The notes beneath the pieces are model-generated. The model had not been told where the DNA came from. It saw only the letters and a program-made list of their open reading frames with translations, and searched no databases. Below, in pieces: positions 58,655 to 64,000 of a stretch of 64,000 nucleotides of DNA (position 1 is the first letter of the stretch; every line of letters starts with the position of its first letter). Position numbers and translations under genes: made by a program. The DNA comes from Vanessa cardui (Eukaryota > Arthropoda > Insecta > Lepidoptera > Nymphalidae). The DNA is taken from assembly GCF_905220365.1 (NCBI RefSeq), contig NC_061140.1, positions 9,922,501-9,986,500 on the forward strand. Direction: 5' to 3'.

Positions 58655-61600
58655 TTAATTTCTCTTGCTACTGTTGATGAGATATTTGCAGCAGTGAGTC
58701 AGGAGATGTTTCTCTTTTTCCGTTGAGCCGTTCTGGTGGATTGCCGTTGGTCCATTTCGTTCCCTCGTGTAGATGTCCAAACCATATTGACCTAAGGCAA
58801 AATTATTATGTTGTTTTATACAAGGATGAATTAATGAGTTGACACTATGTACTAAAAACATCGATGCTCGAATCGATAACTGTATAGGAAGTCGTTTTTT
58901 TTATGGTGTAGATTGGCGGACGAGCATATAAGACACCTGATGGTAAGTGGTCACCATCATCCATAGACAATGACGCTGTAAGAAATATTCACTATTCCAA
59001 GCATCGTCAATGTGCCACCAACCTTGGGAACTAAGATGTTATGTCCCTTATGCCTTTGGTTACACTGGCTCACTGACCTTTCAAACCGGAACACAACAAT
59101 ACTGAGTATTGTTATAATAGAATAACTGATTAGTGGGTGGTACCTACCCAGACGGGCTTGCAAAAATCCCTACCACCAAGTAAAATCGTCTAAAATATCA
59201 TCTAACGTATTAAAATATCTTTAAATTTACTTGAGTTTTGTAAAACGAGAATTCCAATATTATGTGTTTTTAACAAATATTTGTATAATAAATTATGAAG
59301 TTACATTTTATTTGAAAAGACAAATAGTATCACATACTTGGATAAAGGCTAATCTAATACCCCTTAACTCACACATTCTTTTCTTATTCTCATAATCTGC
59401 GTTGAAAGTCTATCTCTTCGACTGAAGTTAAAGTTAGTTTCGTAGTAGAGGTATAGGTAGAGAGTGTAGGTATTACCAGAGAAATTGAATACAAGAACAA
59501 AGCACGGTAGTGTCAACATACCTTCTTCGGGGAATGTAATATAGAATGTGACGATATCGTCCGACACGTTTTGCTGCACGTATTTCGAGAGTCGCTTTTC
59601 ATCTACTCCGTTCTTGTGTAGGGTCGCCATGAAGTCCGCCAGAGGGCGCGACATGCGGAACTGGATCTCAAGCTCCCGCCCCGCGAAAACTAACGCCTCC
59701 TGGAATTGATTGATAGATGTTGATTTAAGTCTTTATCAAGTTTTGTGCAACAAACTTAGACCATATCCGTGCTAACGGCGTATACTTATGAATGGTGTTT
59801 ATTTAGCGGGTCATTAGCTGATCATGAATTACTTTTTTTTGTCATCATTATTTTACAGTCGAAAGAAAAAAGCATTGTTTAATAAGAATAAATGTGATCA
59901 CATCACATTTGTGAAGCCGCATGAAATATAGATAGTTTAAAGAAAGTAAAGTAAAGTAACAGCCCGTAAATTTACCACTGCTGAGAAAGGCCTCCTCTTC
60001 CGTTAAGGAGAGGGTTTGGAACATATTCCACCACGCTGTTCCAATGCGGGTTGGTGGAATGCACATGTGGCAGAATTTCGATGAAATTAGACACATGCAG
60101 GTTTCCTCACGATGTTTTCCTTCACCGCCGAGCACGAGATGAATTATAAACACAAATTAAGCACATATATATAGTGGTGCTTGCTTGGATTCGAACTCAC
60201 GATCATCGGTTAAGATTCACGCGTTCTAACCACTGGGCCATCTCAGCTCATCATTTCATCATAGATAATTTAATTTTTACTAAACTTGATTTGACATTCT
60301 AATTTATTGTAACTGATGGGTTTTTTGGTCATTTCATTTATATGGACATATTAAATAAACGTAGGATTTTACCTGGTGAGTGATGGGAACCAGACCAAAA
60401 AGTCTGGTGGCTTTGGTTGGACCCCATTCTCCGCTTGCACAATCTGGTAACGGTACCATGACAGTCTGCAGTTCCGCGCAACATATCTGTAAAAATATAT
60501 AATAAATTACAATCCATAAATGTTCAATTTGCGCAAAAGTTATTACCTATTAAATAGATAAATATCTTATTATTGGTGTATTTAAGTATATTCGGATTTC
60601 ATATATGTCCTCGTGTTTTATCATCGATTTTTCGTTTATATTAATTCCAATTACAGAATAAAGATCTTACACAACTACTGATGAATACATCGTCTATGCA
60701 TTCTTTTATTATATATAGAATATACAGTATAAGTGTCATTTGTACATTTTTTTTTAATTAAAATATGAGACAACATCACATACATTACTCTGATCCCAAT
60801 ATAAGTAGCTAAAGCACTTGTGTTATGGAAACCAGAAGTAACGACGGTACCACAAACACCCAGACCCAAGACAACATAGAAAACTAATGGTAATTTACAA
60901 CGACTCGGCCGAGAATCGAACCCGGGACCTCAGAGTGGCGTACCCATGAAAACCGGTGTACACACCACTCGAATACGGAGGTCGTCAGGATTTAAAATCC
61001 ATATTTCTGATTGAATAATATGTTCTAATTTAATTAGCTAATTATTGACTTGGTAAAAGTTCAAATTGGCGCACAATAAAGAATCAGACTAATGATCTTG
61101 GTAGATCAAGGGAACAAAAGATTACTACAGTTGTCAGCGACATATACGACTTAGCGACGATAATTACCTTAAACTTGCAAACGCTCTTAAATTTCATCGG
61201 TTCCCCGGTGAGGTACTCGCGAGGGGTCACCGCGTTGGCGAAGATGTCGAGTAGGAAGGCGCCGCTACACGGAGCGTGCACTCGGAACGATACCACATTG
61301 CCGACCACAGACTAAAAACAAAGATGACATTTATGTAATTCCAATTTGACAGTTATAAATTTGATTTTTTTTTATGGTATAAGTTGGCGGACGAGCATAT
61401 GGGCCCCCTGATGGTAAGTGGTAACCATTACCCAAAGACAATGACGCTGTAAGAAATATTAACTATTCCTTACATCGTCAATGTGCCACTAACTTTGGAA
61501 CTAAGATGTTATGTCCCTTGTGCCTGTAGTTACACTGGCTCACTCACCCTTCAGACCGGAACACAACAATACTGAGTACTGTTATTTGGTGGTAGAATAA

Positions 61601-63850
61601 CTGATGAGTGGGTGGTACCTAACCAGACGGGCTTGCACAAAGCCCTACCACCAAGAAATTAATTTAGAAAAACTAAATTTCGAATAAAGTTGTATTAAAG
61701 ATTACCTGCATGACAAATCTCTTTAGGCTCACACCGTCAAAGCCGTCTCCCTCCGTGTCATAGAACTTGAGGTTGTAGTGGAAGATCAGCGAGCTTTGCA
61801 TGTGTGCCGGCATTGCTATGCGCATAGTCGCCGCACCTACACAATGACATACATAAGAATTAACTTGAGGATTGAAATAAAACTAGTTATAAAGGATTCG
61901 AATCGCGTATATTAATTATTTTTGGCATCCCGACGTTTCACTTTACAGCGTTCGTGGTCTCGGGTAGACTGACAGTCTATATACGCGATTCAAATCCGTT
62001 ATAACTAGTTTTATTTCAATGTGTAATCGCGAAAATTTAAGACAACATTAAAACTTGAGGATTTCTTATTTAAATGTCAGGGTAAAATTGAATATTATAT
62101 ACTACAATTAGGAGTTTGGGTAGTACTAAATTAAATCGTAGCACTCACCAGTGGAGTCAGTGTACATGACAGCTTTAGTGTTAGGGTCACTGAAGTAGAG
62201 GCCGTAGCGGAAGAAAAGCGACCTGACGAATGGCAGCTCCTCAAAGTCGTGCAGCGTTATGGGTGTTTTTAACAATTGCCAATCCGGCTGGAGCGGGTAG
62301 AACTCGTAGATAAATTCTCGTGGATCAGTCAAGAAGTAATGGTCGTCGTATTCATATCTAAACGAATTCACAAATAACATTTTATAATGTAACGTATACT
62401 GAACTTATGATTAAGCAATATGTGTACCAAGATACTTGTGATGATAATGTAATGATTCCTACCTCAAACTATCGCTCTTTCCTCTATTCCCTGGTTTAGG
62501 AGCATCCTTTGCGTTCACTAAATGCCGAGCTCCCCAATTGCACTGAACGAATCGCCAAGCACCGGCCACGTATACTGCGTTCCAGGAGTTACGGAATCTG
62601 TTATCCTCAAAACGGACGCCCGGTTGGTAGCCCGCTGATTTACTGTATCCTTTGATGACAACGCAATGAAGACCTGCGTAACTGTAAATATATCATGTTT
62701 TAAATAGCAAATATTTTAAGTTCATAATTTCTTATTGGTATTTAATTTGACATCAGTTGTAAGAGTCGGATCCAGTACGTAAGGACCCAGGCTTGCCTAC
62801 GAATCGCAAAGAATAGGAATGACCGGAGTAAGGTGGTGCGAAGTGTACAGGAGTCCAGACGCATGGTGGCAATACATCCATAAGATTATTTTAGATATAC
62901 TGTTATAAATTATATTACCTGCACAATCTCTTAAACAGAACATGGTAACTTTCTGTGCCGTGCTTAATGCCTCTGAGCAGACCGAGAGGCGAATCTCCTC
63001 TCAAATTATCATCAAACTGGATATTGTTTAAGTTCTTCACTGTGATCCAGCGGAATATCGTGCGAGCCTTCTCCACGTCACTTGCACATCTCCCCACTAA
63101 TTGTCGGACGAGGTCAGTGAAGGTCTTTTGGTCTTCTTGCGCCACCTAACATTGAAACAAGTAATAATAATAAAGTATTCGCTATTCCAATTATACATAT
63201 AATACTTTTTCTTTATAAGTTTTCTATACATTACTATTGTTTCTTTAGTTTTTTTTAATAAAAATAACGATATATCAATCAGTTTTTTGAGTAATAATCA
63301 GTCCTCCAATTTTTGAAACGCAAGTTAAAAGTCAAATTAATCAATGGTAATTAAAGTTAGATGAACTTATTTGACATTACTGCAAACGGTTAAATTGTTC
63401 GATGGAATAATTGATCAATGACCGTTCAGTTCAGACTGATTACTGAAATGACGTTAATCATCATTTCAAGTGGTAAGTCATTCATTCATTCATTACAGCC
63501 GGAAGACGTCTACTTCTGGACAAAGGCCCTTTCCAAGGAGGTTGTGGTATGTGTTGATTGTTATTATTATTTAGTACTTAGGTAATTATTATTAGTGAAA
63601 ATATAAGAGGATCTGTATAGTACTTACCGAGATGGCAATCTTATCAACGTCTGCAAATTCCGCGGGATCTGTATAGATATGGAATTTGGAAACTAGGGGA
63701 GGTTGTGGAGCCGGCGCCCTAGCTGGGTAAGGAGGCGCTTCTTCCCCATCCAGGTAGAGTGATGATGCAGCCATGTATTCTGACCGCCGTTCTTGTATGA
63801 GCTCCATCATTTCGTGGCTTTGCTTTTCAACTAAGGCCGCTGTTGCTGCC
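58655..63850 (-). CDS. Hil: Hillarin, 3' part (transglutaminase-like domain and C-terminus)
   Basis: Nine exons: 63850-63628, 63145-62919, 62681-62463, 62357-62149, 61836-61706, 61311-61168, 60486-60373, 59699-59522, 58791-58655. Phases agree, giving 526 residues and TAA at 58657-58655. The 5' exons lie beyond the right edge. Seen: a Pro-rich linker (APAPQPPLV), FHIYTDPAEFADVDKIAI, a transglutaminase-like core (ARTIFRWITVKNL, GTESYHVLFKRLC, GLHCVVIKGYSKSAGYQPG, NSWNAVYVAGAWRFVQCNWG), then beta-rich repeated modules. This matches hillarin, the invertebrate relative of the muscle protein KY (kyphoscoliosis peptidase); in flies hillarin has been linked to septins and cytokinesis. The positions of catalytic Cys, His and Asp are not conserved, so the domain is probably a non-enzymatic binding module. 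The gene converges on the dah-like gene. Confidence 0.93.
58895..59180 (+). repeat. Interspersed repeat C, near full length
   Basis: Same layout as 61362-61655, from T-rich start to CCCTACCACCAAG. Lies in the last hillarin intron. Confidence 0.8.
59957..60248 (-). repeat. SINE family A with (TA)n, AGTAA tail
   Basis: Antisense copy in a hillarin intron. The tail is an AGTAA repeat instead of CAA, and ATATATATAG replaces the usual GAATCAGC, as in the copy at 21861, so the two may form a subfamily. Confidence 0.85.
60758..60975 (-). repeat. SINE family B, copy 4
   Basis: Antisense full copy with B-box complement GAGAATCGAACCCGGGACC and head GTACCCATGAAAACCGGTG, in a hillarin intron. Confidence 0.8.
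61362..61655 (+). repeat. Interspersed repeat C, full length
   Basis: T-rich start, TTGGCGGACGAGCATATGG, TTACACTGGCTCACTCACCC, GATGAGTGGGTGGTACCTA and CCCTACCACCAAG. In a hillarin intron. Class not certain. Confidence 0.8.
61872..62019. mobile_element. Foldback element with 41-bp inverted arms
   Basis: Left arm 61872-61912 and right arm 61979-62019 are inverted copies with two mismatches (outer ends TTGAAATAAAACTAGTTATA). The 66-bp centre contains CCCGACGTTTCACTTTACAG and CGTGGTCTCGGG. In the hillarin intron between 61836 and 62149. Confidence 0.85.
63484..63545 (+). repeat. Short fragment of a lepidopteran repeat
   Basis: CATTCATTCATTACAGCCGG, TCTGGACAAAGGCCCTTTCC; I recognise this motif as a frequent repeat in moth and butterfly DNA. 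Only about 60 bp remain, in a hillarin intron. Confidence 0.45.
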
Positions 63851-64000
63851 CTGGAAATGTCATTTAAATCATGTTATCGCAGCGGACGTGAGTTTAGGAA
63901 ATATATTTCTCGAATATTTTATGTAATAGATATGTGTCTATAAAATATTTTTCGATTAGTAGTATAGTATATATAATTTAAGTACCTACATAGACCTGTT

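Noticed and set aside
1..64000. CRISPR arrays, operons or bacterial-type mobile elements
   Set aside because: No regularly spaced direct repeats, no gene clusters with short spacing; every gene is an intron-bearing or insect-type eukaryotic gene.

Overview
The window is insect nuclear DNA, almost certainly from a butterfly or moth. It is AT-rich, its genes are split into short exons with GT-AG introns, and introns and gaps are littered with repeats typical of Lepidoptera: a tRNA-derived SINE of the kind called Metulj in Heliconius (about 15 copies, so a nymphalid-type butterfly is my best guess), a second tRNA-derived SINE, MITEs, and 3' ends of RTE and CR1/Jockey-like LINEs. All gene models below were spliced by hand; in each multi-exon model the exon phases agree across every junction.

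Layout. 1-7,941 (+): last seven exons of the transcription coactivator TRIP4/ASC-1, including its ASCH domain. 8,710-12,519 (-): a 1,135-residue secreted, low-complexity Thr/Pro/Gln/Asn-rich protein of unknown function whose start codon appears to be split by an intron. 13.3-34.3 kb: a 21-kb stretch with no protein gene that I can support, only transposon remains and hairpins. 34,361-43,792 (-): a 14-exon, 926-residue helical-repeat protein, possibly MEI1-like. 44,527-45,410 (+): DDA1, a subunit of the DET1-DDB1-CUL4 ubiquitin ligase. 47,294-48,502 (-): SPS1, the selenophosphate synthetase paralogue with Arg at the Sec/Cys site, in one exon. 49,228-54,927 (+): an 11-exon, 618-residue dystrophin-superfamily protein (WW, EF-hand-like, ZZ), probably the insect dah/dystrotelin type. 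58,655-63,850 (-): the last nine exons of hillarin, with a transglutaminase-like domain that has lost its catalytic residues.

The genes are not an operon and share no pathway that I can see. They form convergent pairs (TRIP4/secreted protein; dah-like/hillarin) and two divergent pairs with compact intergenic regions of about 730 bp (helical-repeat/DDA1; SPS1/dah-like), which may be shared promoters.

The most unusual structures are: a MITE at 20.4 kb flanked by 177-bp direct repeats; two nearly identical MITEs just after 5' splice sites of TRIP4; a hAT-type MITE nested in a SINE; a rearranged copy of dah-like intron 7/exon 8/intron 8 sequence downstream of that gene; and a perfect 20-bp hairpin made by local inversion inside a SINE. 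I did not find a clearly new biological system.
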